Assembly (NCBI GenBank): GCA_036823255.1
Contig: DAISGC010000026.1
Coordinates: 1 to 39,847 of the forward strand
Direction: 5' to 3'
DNA length: 39,847 nucleotides
DNA from: UBA4658 sp002405485
GTDB taxonomy: Bacteria > Planctomycetota > Phycisphaerae > Phycisphaerales > UBA1924
This document shows, piece after piece, positions 1-8,606 of this stretch. Under the pieces are notes generated by a model. The model worked only from the letters and a program-made list of their open reading frames with translations, ran no database searches and was not told where the DNA came from. A program made the position numbers and the translations under genes. How positions within the stretch are numbered: position 1 is the stretch's first letter; every line of letters begins with the position of its first letter.

Positions 1-561
1 GGGGGCTCTGGAGATGGTCGCGGGGCGAGGTTTTTCGGGGTTGAGGCCCAGGGCTCGCGGTTCGTGTACATCTGCGACAACTCGGGGAGCATGATCTGGA
101 GCGCGGACTTTGTCGCCAACGGCATGCGACTGCGCATCCTCAAGCGTGAGCTCACGTCGTCGATCCAGGGTCTGCTGGAGCACATGCAGTTCTACGTGGT
201 GTTCTTCAACTCCACGGCGTTTCCCATCAATCCTGAGAGCACTCGGTGGTTGATCGCCCGGGAGAGCGGGAAGAGGTGGGCGTTGGAGCGGATCGGCAGG
301 ATCGAGCCGTTTGGCGGGACAGAGCCCTGGCCGGCGTTCGAGATCGCCTTCAGCATGAAGCCCCCTCCGGACGCGATCTACTTCATGACTGACGGCAACT
401 TCGATCCCGCGGTGGCCCTTCGCATCGCAGCGATGAACGTGGGGAGCCGGAAGATTCCCATCCATTGCATTACTCTTGTCGATCGGACGGGCGAGGAGAC
501 GATGCGGAAGATCGCCGCGGATTCTGGCGGCACGTACACACACGTGGATGGCAGCAAGTAA
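1..561 (+). CDS. VWA domain protein, 5' end outside window
   Basis: The reading frame is open from base 1, so the start lies upstream of the window. At least 186 residues are visible. The motif VYICDNSGSM carries the DxSxS core of a von Willebrand factor A metal-ion-dependent adhesion site. Further on, YFMTDGNFDP and the C-terminal stretch with a Gly-Gly-Thr-Tyr near the end match the later strands of bacterial VWA folds (usually 'TDG' then 'GG.Y.'). A GTG at 64 falls inside the first VWA strand and cannot be the true start. The domain binds a divalent cation and normally mediates protein-protein contacts. The next gene overlaps its end by 14 bp, so it is probably the first visible member of a translationally coupled operon running to 8573. 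In planctomycetes such genes often follow MoxR ATPase and DUF58 genes, but that upstream region is not visible. Confidence 0.85.
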   Translation, partial: GGSGDGRGARFFGVEAQGSRFVYICDNSGSMIWSADFVANGMRLRILKRELTSSIQGLLEHMQFYVVFFNSTAFPINPESTRWLIARESGKRWALERIGRIEPFGGTEPWPAFEIAFSMKPPPDAIYFMTDGNFDPAVALRIAAMNVGSRKIPIHCITLVDRTGEETMRKIAADSGGTYTHVDGSK

Positions 562-1934
562 TCGTCACAGATCGGGCCGGATGGAAGCCGCGGGGCTGGC
601 GCTTGCCGCGGCGATGGCTGTGGTTCAGTGTCCGGCGGCGGCGCAGGTGGAGCTGCGCGGTGTGGAGCAGCCCTGGTCGGTCGAGGTCGTGGGCGTTGGG
701 CCCGAGGGCGTGACCGTGCTGGAGGGTCAGGGTCGAACGGTGATCACGTGGGATCGGGTGCGCGGGGTGCCGTCGACGAAGCACTCGGCGGCGGCGATGG
801 GCTATGCGTCGGTGAGCGAGCAGTTGTGGCGGGCCCGCAGCCGGGTGGAGCGGGGCGACTTCGAGGCCGCGGAGCCGTTGCTTGAAGCGCTGGTCGATCG
901 CCGGCCCGCCGCGCTTGCCGGACCCTCGGCAGCCGTCGCACAAGAGGCCCTGCTCCGGTGCCGATCGAACCGAGGCAGCGTGACGGGCGCGGTGCTGGCG
1001 TGGCTGGAGTGGCGTCGTGTGCGAACTGGTGCGGGGGGCGTGGGGGTGGTGGGGGTGGTGGGGGGCACGCTAGCCATGGCTCCGGTGTTTGATGCGGTCA
1101 CCGGGCNNNNNNNNNNGGGGGGGCGCGGGGGGGGGGGGGGGGGGGGGCGGGGCTGGTGTCTGCGGGGGCGGGGGGCGGGGGGTCGCCCGCCCCCCCCCCC
1201 CCCCCCCCACGCTCGACATGGCTCCGGTGTTTGATCCGGTCACCGGGCTGGCGCCGGGGTTGCCGCCGGTGTTTCAGAATGATGCGGCGACCGGCGTGGG
1301 TGTGCAGAGCGACGAGTGGGCGAGCATGGCGGCGGAGGTTGGTGGTGGGGATGAGCGCACGCGGGTGCTGGCGGAGCTGTATCTCGCCGCGGCTCGGTTC
1401 GACACCGGCCAGTCGTTGGAGATCGCGCCCGTCACGAGCGGGGATCCTGGCGTGAAGCTGGTTGCCGATGTGGTGCTGGCCCGTGCGGGGAACGAGCAGC
1501 AGCGAGCCGCGGCGCGGGCGGCGCTGGAAGCGCGGCTCAGTTCCGGGGTTGACCGCGTGCGTGCGGGCGACGGGGGAGAGACGGTCCAGGCGGAGGGCTG
1601 GGTGGAGTGCTGGTGCCGGCTTGGGCTTGGGAGATCGCTGGTGCGCGAGCAGGACGAAGCGGCACGCCGGCTCGGGGTGATTCATCTGTTGCACGTGCCG
1701 GCCCGGTTCTCGCGGGTCTCACCGGTGCTTGCGAGCATGGCGCTGGCCGACGCCGCCGCCGCGCTACACGCGATCGGAGACCACGCGGGCGCGCGGGCGG
1801 TCAAGGCGGAACTGGTGTCGAGGTATCCGCGGCACTCGGCGGTGAATGACCCTCGGCTGCGGGACATTCAGCAGGTCGCGCACGAGGCGGCGGCGACGGG
1901 TTCGGCGGAGTCCGGGGTCGGAGGTGCGCCATGA
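548..1934 (+). CDS. Exported helical-repeat (TPR-like) protein, interrupted by assembly gap
   Basis: An ATG at 548 gives an N terminus with three arginines followed by a hydrophobic stretch and AAAQ, a good Sec signal peptide; ATG 581 is an alternative start. The mature part is rich in helical segments with TPR character, such as ALHAIGDHAGARAVKAEL near the end, so a periplasmic scaffold role is inferred. The frame is broken by ten Ns (1107-1116) surrounded by G and C homopolymers. A 41-nt segment before the gap (1066-1106) recurs after it (1208-1248) with three mismatches. Removing one copy plus the intervening 142 bp restores a single frame of 1245 bp (414 aa). The break is therefore most likely an assembly artefact and the gene intact. 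The stop overlaps the next start in ATGA. Confidence 0.75.
1066..1248. repeat. Duplicated contig ends around the gap
   Basis: The 41-nt segments 1066-1106 and 1208-1248 match except at three positions (1072/1214, 1074/1216, 1094/1236). Between them lie ten Ns and long runs of G or C that have no counterpart in the rest of the window. This pattern fits two overlapping contig ends that were not merged, not a biological direct repeat. Confidence 0.75.
1107..1116. other. Assembly gap (10 N)
   Basis: Ten undetermined bases lie inside the helical-repeat gene. They are flanked on the right by G homopolymer (from 1117) and then a C homopolymer ending near 1208, which looks like low-quality read-end sequence. 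Confidence 0.99.
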
Positions 1935-4720
1935 GCGGGCTGGCGGCGCGGGTCGTGTGCGCGGCGATGGTGGCGCTCTCGGCGGGTCCGGACCTGGCCC
2001 GCGGCGTGGATGAGCCGTCGGAGGGCGCGGTGGATCGAGGCCCCGATTCGGGAGCGCACGAGGGCAATCAGGCGATCGAGTCGTATCTGGAGCGACTTGG
2101 GCTCAAGCGGCTGCTGGCTGAGCATCTGGAGCGGCAGCTTGCCGCACTGCCCAAGGACCAGCGGGTGGCGCCGGCGGAGCGGCTCGGGCGGCTGTATGTG
2201 GACCTGATCGGGTCATCGCTGGGCGTGCAGGCGTCGGCCGAGCGGCGCATGTGGGAGGACAAGGCGCGGACGCTGCTTGTGCAGGTGCCCGAGGCGGACT
2301 CGTTCGACCTTCGGCTGAGTCTGGCGCGGGCGTCGTATCAGCAGGCCGAGGAGATTGCCGAGCGGCAGCGTCTGAGGATGGCCACACCCGAGGAGACCGC
2401 GGAGGCGGAGCGGACGTTTGCTTCGCTGGCGGGCCAGTTCAACGACATCGCGGTGAAGGCCCATCGTCGCGTGGACCAGCTTGAGCGGCTGGAGCAGCAG
2501 GGCGATGCGAGCGAGAAGCTCGTGACGGAGCTGTCCGACGCCCGTCGCCAGCGATCGCTCGCGTTCTACTACGAGGGGTGGTGCAAGACCTATCTGGCGC
2601 AGCTCACCAGGAGCGAGCAGCCGGCGATCGAAGCGATGCGTGCGTTTGGGTGGCTGCTGAACTCATCGGGCGGTCGCCAGGCGACGCTGGACCGGGTGCA
2701 GCCGTCGATGCTGCAGTATGAGCACATCGCGAGGGCGGCGGTCGCGTGCGCGATGTGCGCGGCGCAGCGAGGGGCCGACGTGGAAGCGCTGCGATGGCTG
2801 GATTTCGTCTCGGAGGCGGAGCAGACTCCCGCCGCGGTGCGGGAGCAGCTCGCGGCCCGGCGCATCGGGATTCTTGCACAGGCCAGGCGATGGGCCGATC
2901 TGGAGCTATTTGTCAGGCGGACGCGGCGATCGGATCGGGCGGGTGGTGGACCTGAGCTTCGGCCCATGCCCGCGCTGTTGGCGCGTCTGCTGGCGGTGAT
3001 GGCGCTGGAGGCGGACCGTCGCACGGCGGGCGCGCAGATCGAGGCCCTGGCCCGGATCGCCATTCAGGACCTGGTGACGCAGAAGGAAGTCGGGCACGTT
3101 CTGGACATGGTGCGCCGGTACGGGACCGCGCCGCTCGGGGAGTCCGGGTTCATCGTGAACTATGCCCGCGCGCTGCTTGCCTATGACGACGCTCGCGGCG
3201 CGCATGAGAAGCTCAGCCCGGGCGGCAACGAGCCGGTCGGCGACGTGGCCGCGGCGAATCTGTACAGGACCGCCGCGGGGCTGTTCCTTGCGGCATCGCG
3301 AGAGAGCGACGCGGAGTCGTTTCCGCTGGAGCGGGCGCGTGCGGGGGTGATGCAGGGGCGATCGCTGTTCTTTGCGGGGGATCTGATGCCGGCGGCGGAG
3401 GCGTTTCTGGCGGCCCACACGGCGGCCGGCAAAACACCCGCGGGTGAGGAGCCGCTGTACCTGGGCGTGCTGGCGCTGGAGCGGGCGGCGAAGCTGGATA
3501 CGTCGGGCAAGTCGGGTCTTCGCGAGCGGCTGACGCAGGCGATCACGTTGTTCCTGCAGACCTATCCGGACTCCGAGCATGCGCCACGGCTGACGCTCAT
3601 GCAGATCACCATCGGCGGCGTGAGCGACGAGGACGCGTTGAAGGTGCTGCTGAACGTGCCCAGGGAGTCGCCGGTTTACGAGGCATCGCGTCGGCAGATC
3701 GCGCGGATTCTGTACACCAAGTTCCGAACAGCGCGTGGAGCCGACCGGGACTTCGCCTCGCAGAGGTTCGTGGTGGTCGCCGAGGAGGTCCTTGCCTCTG
3801 ATCGCAAGATCGCGATGGAGGGTTCGTCGGCGGAGGCCAAGCCGGCGACGGAGCGCGTCGTGGTGCGAGCTCGTCAGTTGCTCGACGCCCTGCTCTCCAG
3901 GACGGTTCCGGACGCCGTTCGGGCCGAGGCGGTGATGAAGCTGCTCTCCGGGGTGTGCGCGTACAACGACTTCGATCTGTCGCCACATCGGGCGGAGCTG
4001 GCGTTCCGCGAGCTGCAGATCGCGCTGGCCCGTGGAGATGAGGATCAGATCGACAACGCGGCGATGGTGCTTGAGCAGGCCTCCGATCCGTCGACGCAGT
4101 ATCACGCGGCGGGGGAGCGGCTGCTGTTTCGCCACTATCAGCAGCGGCGTGCCAGCGACAAGTCGCCCGATTCGCCGGTTGCCGGAAAGCTCATCCGCGT
4201 CGGGTCGAGGATCGTTGATCGCATCGGGGGCGATCCGGCCAAGTTGCGGGATCCCGCGGTGGCCTCGGTGTATTCGGCGCTCGCCGAGGTGGCCGCGGAA
4301 CAGGCGCAGGCCAGCGGGGACTCGTCGCTTCGGAAGCTCTCGATGCGGCTGGACCGGTCGCTGTTGAGCGTGCAGCCGCGGGCTGAGCCGGTGCTCCGCC
4401 GGCTTGCGATGACCAGCGAGGCCGAGGGCGATCTGTCGCAGGCGCTCTCGTGCTGGCGGACGATGCTGGACGCGTCAGCTCCGGGCAGCGCGACGTTCTT
4501 TGAGTCGCGGCATGAGTCGATTCGGCTGCTCATCCGCGTGGATCCGGCGCGGGCTCGGGCCGCGCTCGATGAGCACGTGATCTTGTATCCCGATGGCGGT
4601 CCCGCGCCGTGGGGTCCGAAGATCATCGCTCTCCGCAGCGAGATTCCAGTGTCGCCCGCGCCTGATCCGAATCCCGTTCAGTCTCCATCGCAGTCTCCTT
4701 CTCAGGCCCCGGCACCGTGA
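1931..4720 (+). CDS. Large exported TPR-like repeat protein
   Basis: The gene encodes 929 aa starting at ATG 1931, in a 4-bp ATGA overlap with the preceding stop, which implies translational coupling. Residues 1 to about 25 form a signal peptide (hydrophobic VVCAAMVALSAG, then polar). The rest is almost entirely alpha-helical, with many Ala/Leu/Arg/Glu-rich segments of TPR or SEL1-like spacing, for example around residues 440-520 (AAGLFLAAS..., AAEAFLAAHTAAG). No catalytic motif was seen. The last 30 residues are a Pro/Ser-rich tail ending in PSQAPAP. Its position between another exported repeat protein and a membrane protein suggests an envelope scaffold. I do not recognise a named family and the function is unknown. 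Confidence 0.85.
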   Translation: MSGLAARVVCAAMVALSAGPDLARGVDEPSEGAVDRGPDSGAHEGNQAIESYLERLGLKRLLAEHLERQLAALPKDQRVAPAERLGRLYVDLIGSSLGVQASAERRMWEDKARTLLVQVPEADSFDLRLSLARASYQQAEEIAERQRLRMATPEETAEAERTFASLAGQFNDIAVKAHRRVDQLERLEQQGDASEKLVTELSDARRQRSLAFYYEGWCKTYLAQLTRSEQPAIEAMRAFGWLLNSSGGRQATLDRVQPSMLQYEHIARAAVACAMCAAQRGADVEALRWLDFVSEAEQTPAAVREQLAARRIGILAQARRWADLELFVRRTRRSDRAGGGPELRPMPALLARLLAVMALEADRRTAGAQIEALARIAIQDLVTQKEVGHVLDMVRRYGTAPLGESGFIVNYARALLAYDDARGAHEKLSPGGNEPVGDVAAANLYRTAAGLFLAASRESDAESFPLERARAGVMQGRSLFFAGDLMPAAEAFLAAHTAAGKTPAGEEPLYLGVLALERAAKLDTSGKSGLRERLTQAITLFLQTYPDSEHAPRLTLMQITIGGVSDEDALKVLLNVPRESPVYEASRRQIARILYTKFRTARGADRDFASQRFVVVAEEVLASDRKIAMEGSSAEAKPATERVVVRARQLLDALLSRTVPDAVRAEAVMKLLSGVCAYNDFDLSPHRAELAFRELQIALARGDEDQIDNAAMVLEQASDPSTQYHAAGERLLFRHYQQRRASDKSPDSPVAGKLIRVGSRIVDRIGGDPAKLRDPAVASVYSALAEVAAEQAQASGDSSLRKLSMRLDRSLLSVQPRAEPVLRRLAMTSEAEGDLSQALSCWRTMLDASAPGSATFFESRHESIRLLIRVDPARARAALDEHVILYPDGGPAPWGPKIIALRSEIPVSPAPDPNPVQSPSQSPSQAPAP

Positions 4721-7515
4721 CACGAACCCAGCGTCCATCTCCGGTCGGAAGGTTCCTCGGTGAAGACGCCGACGGGTCAGCGCTTGCGCTGCTGGGCCTG
4801 TTGCCGGGCGAGTGCACCCCGATGCGGATTGACGCCGCGCTGCAGCGGCAGCTTGACCGGGTCGGGAGTCATCCTGAGGGGGACACACCCGCGGCGGATG
4901 AGGTGCGGCTTGCGCTGCACGCCGCGGCGGCTCAGTTGACGGATCCGGAGGTGCGTCGGCTCGTTCTCGCCGAGCATTCGCGACTGGCCGATCAGGCGGC
5001 GCGGTCCGACGTTGCCGCGGGGGTTCCGACGCGATCGGTGCTCACGGCCGAGCAGGAGCAGGCGGTGGCTCGCGTTCGGACCATGGGGCCCGAGGCCGAG
5101 CAGGGCGGTGAGTCCGCGCTCAAGAGGGTGCTGCTCATCGGCGGCGTCTTTGCCGCGCTGCTCGTTGTCGGCTTTGTGGCGGTTGCGATTGCCGTCAGCG
5201 CGGGGCGTGGGCGACAGGCTGCAACTGGTGGACCGGGCGGGGCTGGGGGACCGGGAGTTACGGCCTCGGCGCCCGCGCCGGCGGTCACCGCGGCAGCTCC
5301 GGCGGGTGAATCAGCGGGCGCGTCGTCGCGGAGCGTGCCGTTGTCTGAAGACACATCCCCTGCGCCTGGCCAGCAGGGCCAGGGCGTAGAGGAGACCAGG
5401 GCCCCGTTCACGGATGCGTCGAGCATCGTGCGGGCGATTCAGCAGTCCACCGAGACCGCTCGGAAGGATCCCGCCGCGGGCCTGGCCCAGTTTCGACTGG
5501 CGATCGCTCCGCTGGCTGAGTGGTGGCCGAAGCTTGATCCGGGTCAGCGTCGAGCGGCGGATGCGGGCGTGATCGACTTTGTGTACGTGCTCTCACCATC
5601 GCCTGACTCGGCGGTCTTGGTGATCGATGACCTGCGTGGCATGCTCGGGCTGTTGAATGATCGGGATCGATCCATGCGAGCAGGCGATGTCTGGCCATCG
5701 TCGTGGGCGCTTGGGATGCTGTCGCGGCTGTCAGTGGAGCGCGAGCTGCCGAGGGGCGTGGGAGCGCGGATCGCCGAGACGTTGAACGAGGCGCTCTCGG
5801 CATCGCGTGTTGGCGCGATGGTGACGTTTGAGGACGGCGCGTTGTCGGCACTTCGGCGCATGCCTGTGCGACTGGTCGCGCCGTCCACGTCCCCGACGCT
5901 CGAGCCGCGCTCCGGCGGGGAGGCGTTCAAGCGCTGGATCGAGGCGGTCGCGCGGGTCGGCGGGGATGAGAACGGGGTCGAGCGGGCGCTTGCCGACGCT
6001 CTTGAGCAGGTGCTCATCGAGGGTCCGGAGCCGAGCGAGGACGCCGCGGCCTACGAGGCCGTGGAAGCGCTGGCGACGCGGATGCGCTGGCGTGCGTCGG
6101 GGCCGGCGCGTGCGCGGCTGATGGAGTGGTTCAGCGATGGTCGGGTCTCGGTGGCGGATCTGAACACGCTGACCAGCGTCATCGCCGGGAAGTCCAACGC
6201 CGAGAACATCACCCCGACCATGATCCTGTCGGCATCGGCGACCACGGATGACCGGGCGCAGCTTCGCGCGGAGTACGCCCTTGCCTGGGGGCTGACCCAG
6301 GCGGAGGCGCGCACGGCGGCCATGGCCATGTGGCGGGCCAACGCGGGCGCGTTCGTGGCCAATGAGCCGCCACGAGCTACCAGCGATGACACCGAGCTCA
6401 TGCTTCAACTCGTGACCGCGGTGCGCTACAACGAGGCGGCTCGGCTGCTCTGGCTCGGCGACGGGTCGGGGGCCCAGCGGGTGCTTGATGAGATTCCGAA
6501 CACGTCGGCGATGATCGCCGCGGCCGCCGGGGCGATTCCAGGCGGAGTGATCTCGCCCCTGCCGCCGATCGGAACGCCGTCGGGGAAGCTCGGGCGTTCG
6601 TCGGGCGGTGCGGGCGCGACGGCGTCTGATGGCTCCGCGGCATCCTGGGGCGAGTCCTTCCTGCGGGCCGAGCGGAACATTCCGGTTCGTCTGGAACGCC
6701 TGAAGGCGGCGGAGCAGCTTGCGTCTCCGCTCTCGCGACTGGACGCCTCGATTCTGGTGCAGAACGCGCTGTTTGGCTCTCCTGCGCAGGTTCGACATGC
6801 GGCCCAGCAGGTCGTGATCAAGTTTGCAGATGATCCTGCGATCGTGCTGGCCTCTCTGGATCAGTTGCCGGTGGCGCCGAAGGTGCGCGGGGTGTCGGAG
6901 ATGATCGATCGCATGATCCGACCATCTCGGCTGCCCAAGCTCGGGGACCCGGACTGGGAGATCACCGCTCGGCGGGCGCTTGTGGATCGACTGCTGAGCA
7001 TGCTCGCCGCTCAGAGTCCCCAGGCCGCCGTGGACCAGGGGACGCTGCTCATCGCGACGAGCTATGAGCGGATGGCCGGTCCATCGCCGACTGGCCGGGC
7101 GCCCGTGGCCGAGCGCGCGCTAGCCGAGAGCGCCGGCGATCGGGCCGTGCGTGCCGCGCAGGATCTGCAGCGACTTCTGCGTCTGGAGGCGGACCGGCTG
7201 CCGCCGGCCGATCGGCCGCCGATGTCGCCCGAGCAGATCGAACGTCGGCTTGCCAGCCGCCTGGCGATGGCGAGCGGCCCGGTGCAGCAGTTCAACGCGG
7301 AGCAGGCCGCCGTTGCCGAGATGCTCGCATATGTGGTTTGCGCCGAGCGGCCGGTGCAGTCGGCGGGGGCTGCCGGGGTGATCGCCGATCTTCTGTCCGC
7401 GCGTCGCCAGGCGGGGCACATTCTGCAGCAGATGATCGCGACCGAGCAGGCCATGACCCGGCTGTGGTCGCTGCGGTTTGGCGAGGGTTCGACGATCAAG
7501 GAGGGCGGATCATGA
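4717..7515 (+). CDS. Single-pass membrane protein with large helical C-terminal region
   Basis: The gene encodes 932 aa. Start GTG 4717 overlaps the previous stop (GTGA). The N-terminal ~85 residues form a small helical domain (LALLGLLPGECTPMRIDAAL...) resembling planctomycete proteins in which this segment counts 'LP.GE.....I..AL', loosely like a J-domain-type fold. A single transmembrane segment lies at about residues 139-163 (LLIGGVFAALLVVGFVAVAI). It is followed by a Gly/Ala/Pro-rich linker and roughly 700 residues of helical repeats without catalytic motifs. There is no signal peptide, so the short N-terminal domain is predicted in the cytoplasm and the long part in the periplasm. It could link cytoplasmic signals to the exported TPR-like partners; that is inference. 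Confidence 0.85.
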   Translation: MTRTQRPSPVGRFLGEDADGSALALLGLLPGECTPMRIDAALQRQLDRVGSHPEGDTPAADEVRLALHAAAAQLTDPEVRRLVLAEHSRLADQAARSDVAAGVPTRSVLTAEQEQAVARVRTMGPEAEQGGESALKRVLLIGGVFAALLVVGFVAVAIAVSAGRGRQAATGGPGGAGGPGVTASAPAPAVTAAAPAGESAGASSRSVPLSEDTSPAPGQQGQGVEETRAPFTDASSIVRAIQQSTETARKDPAAGLAQFRLAIAPLAEWWPKLDPGQRRAADAGVIDFVYVLSPSPDSAVLVIDDLRGMLGLLNDRDRSMRAGDVWPSSWALGMLSRLSVERELPRGVGARIAETLNEALSASRVGAMVTFEDGALSALRRMPVRLVAPSTSPTLEPRSGGEAFKRWIEAVARVGGDENGVERALADALEQVLIEGPEPSEDAAAYEAVEALATRMRWRASGPARARLMEWFSDGRVSVADLNTLTSVIAGKSNAENITPTMILSASATTDDRAQLRAEYALAWGLTQAEARTAAMAMWRANAGAFVANEPPRATSDDTELMLQLVTAVRYNEAARLLWLGDGSGAQRVLDEIPNTSAMIAAAAGAIPGGVISPLPPIGTPSGKLGRSSGGAGATASDGSAASWGESFLRAERNIPVRLERLKAAEQLASPLSRLDASILVQNALFGSPAQVRHAAQQVVIKFADDPAIVLASLDQLPVAPKVRGVSEMIDRMIRPSRLPKLGDPDWEITARRALVDRLLSMLAAQSPQAAVDQGTLLIATSYERMAGPSPTGRAPVAERALAESAGDRAVRAAQDLQRLLRLEADRLPPADRPPMSPEQIERRLASRLAMASGPVQQFNAEQAAVAEMLAYVVCAERPVQSAGAAGVIADLLSARRQAGHILQQMIATEQAMTRLWSLRFGEGSTIKEGGS

Positions 7516-8573
7516 TCGCGACACTGTCGGTGATCGCTCTCTTGGCTGTCGGGCAGCCCGCCGGCGCGGGAGCCGCGGGCACGTCCGCGGAGCCGGATGG
7601 AACCGGTCTGCAGCAGCCCGCAAGGGCCTCAATGGCGGTGGGACTGGAGTCCCGGATTCGGGGCTTGAACGCCCGTCTGGAAGCGCTGCGGCCGGATCGG
7701 CCGCAGGACTATTTTGAGCTTGGAGAAGAAGTCGCCGCGGAGGCCGCGTCGGACGCAGATCGCCGATTGGCGCAGGACCTGTTCATTCTGTCGATGGAGC
7801 TCTCCCGCGAGGCGTCATCGGCGCAGGCAGGCGGGGCGTCGAAGCTCGGCCCGCCGAGCCCGGCGCTTGCGCGGAGCGTCTGTCTTGCGCTGGCCACCAT
7901 GGAGACGTCCGACGAGCAGCGGCGCTGGTTGATCGCCCTTGCCGACAGCACCGTCGCCGGTCCGACACTGGAGCCGGTGACGATTCGAACGACGACGGCG
8001 AGCCGGGACCCGGCGGCGTTTGATCTGGCGTCTGCGCTGGGGGCCATCCGCATGGGCGAGGGACGGCGGGCCATGAGCATTCTGGCGCGGCCGGCGGTTG
8101 CGGCACTGCTGGAGCGGTGCGATGCTCTGCTGTCGACCACGCTGGGCGGGGGCGCGGCCGCCGTCCGCGCGCACGCGGAGCAGTGGCCGACATGTCCGCG
8201 GTGCCTCAATCGTCGATTCGTGAAGGAAGCGGGCGGTGCAGGCCGCGGCGGCGGGTCCAGCGGTGGTGGAGGTGGATCGTCGGTGGTAGTTTGTCCGCAC
8301 TGCCAGGGCACGCCCGGCCCTCGGCTGAGCGACGAGGAACTGCTCGCCCAGATCCGCACCGAGAGCGTGCTGCTCTCGGGTCAGGCCAGATCCTGGGCTG
8401 CCCAGATCGTTTCTGATGGGGGAGCCCCGCTGCGCGAGCTGGACATTGACGAGCTTGCGCGGGTGTATCGGGTCGACCCCGCGATGCCGATCTGGCGAGG
8501 CGGCCTTTGGTCGCCGGTGCCTGCTCGGCCGAGCGCCCGGCCATCGGATTCGGGCATACCCGAGGCCCGGTGA
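7512..8573 (+). CDS. Exported protein with split zinc ribbon
   Basis: The gene encodes 353 aa from ATG 7512, overlapping the previous stop by 4 bp (ATGA). A longer in-frame upstream extension is rejected because it runs back through the preceding gene and would remove the signal peptide (MIATLSVIALLAVGQPAGAG). The central part is helical. A CPRC motif at residues 228-231 and a CPHC motif at 261-264 form a four-cysteine zinc-ribbon pair. The two halves are separated by a flexible Gly/Ser-rich insert. A conserved-looking C-terminal segment (about 270-335) includes ELDIDELARVYRVDP. It is the last gene of the VWA/TPR operon; 33 bp separate it from the convergent next gene. Function is unknown. 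Exported zinc ribbons with free CxxC pairs could also be redox-sensitive. Confidence 0.85.
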   Translation: MIATLSVIALLAVGQPAGAGAAGTSAEPDGTGLQQPARASMAVGLESRIRGLNARLEALRPDRPQDYFELGEEVAAEAASDADRRLAQDLFILSMELSREASSAQAGGASKLGPPSPALARSVCLALATMETSDEQRRWLIALADSTVAGPTLEPVTIRTTTASRDPAAFDLASALGAIRMGEGRRAMSILARPAVAALLERCDALLSTTLGGGAAAVRAHAEQWPTCPRCLNRRFVKEAGGAGRGGGSSGGGGGSSVVVCPHCQGTPGPRLSDEELLAQIRTESVLLSGQARSWAAQIVSDGGAPLRELDIDELARVYRVDPAMPIWRGGLWSPVPARPSARPSDSGIPEAR

Positions 8574-8606
8574 TCGTCCGCCGCCGGACTCGGTCGATGA
8601 GGGGTT

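Noticed and set aside
1075..1248. Direct repeats as a possible mobile-element footprint
   Set aside because: The repeats flank Ns and homopolymers, and no transposase or inverted ends are present; an assembly artefact is simpler.
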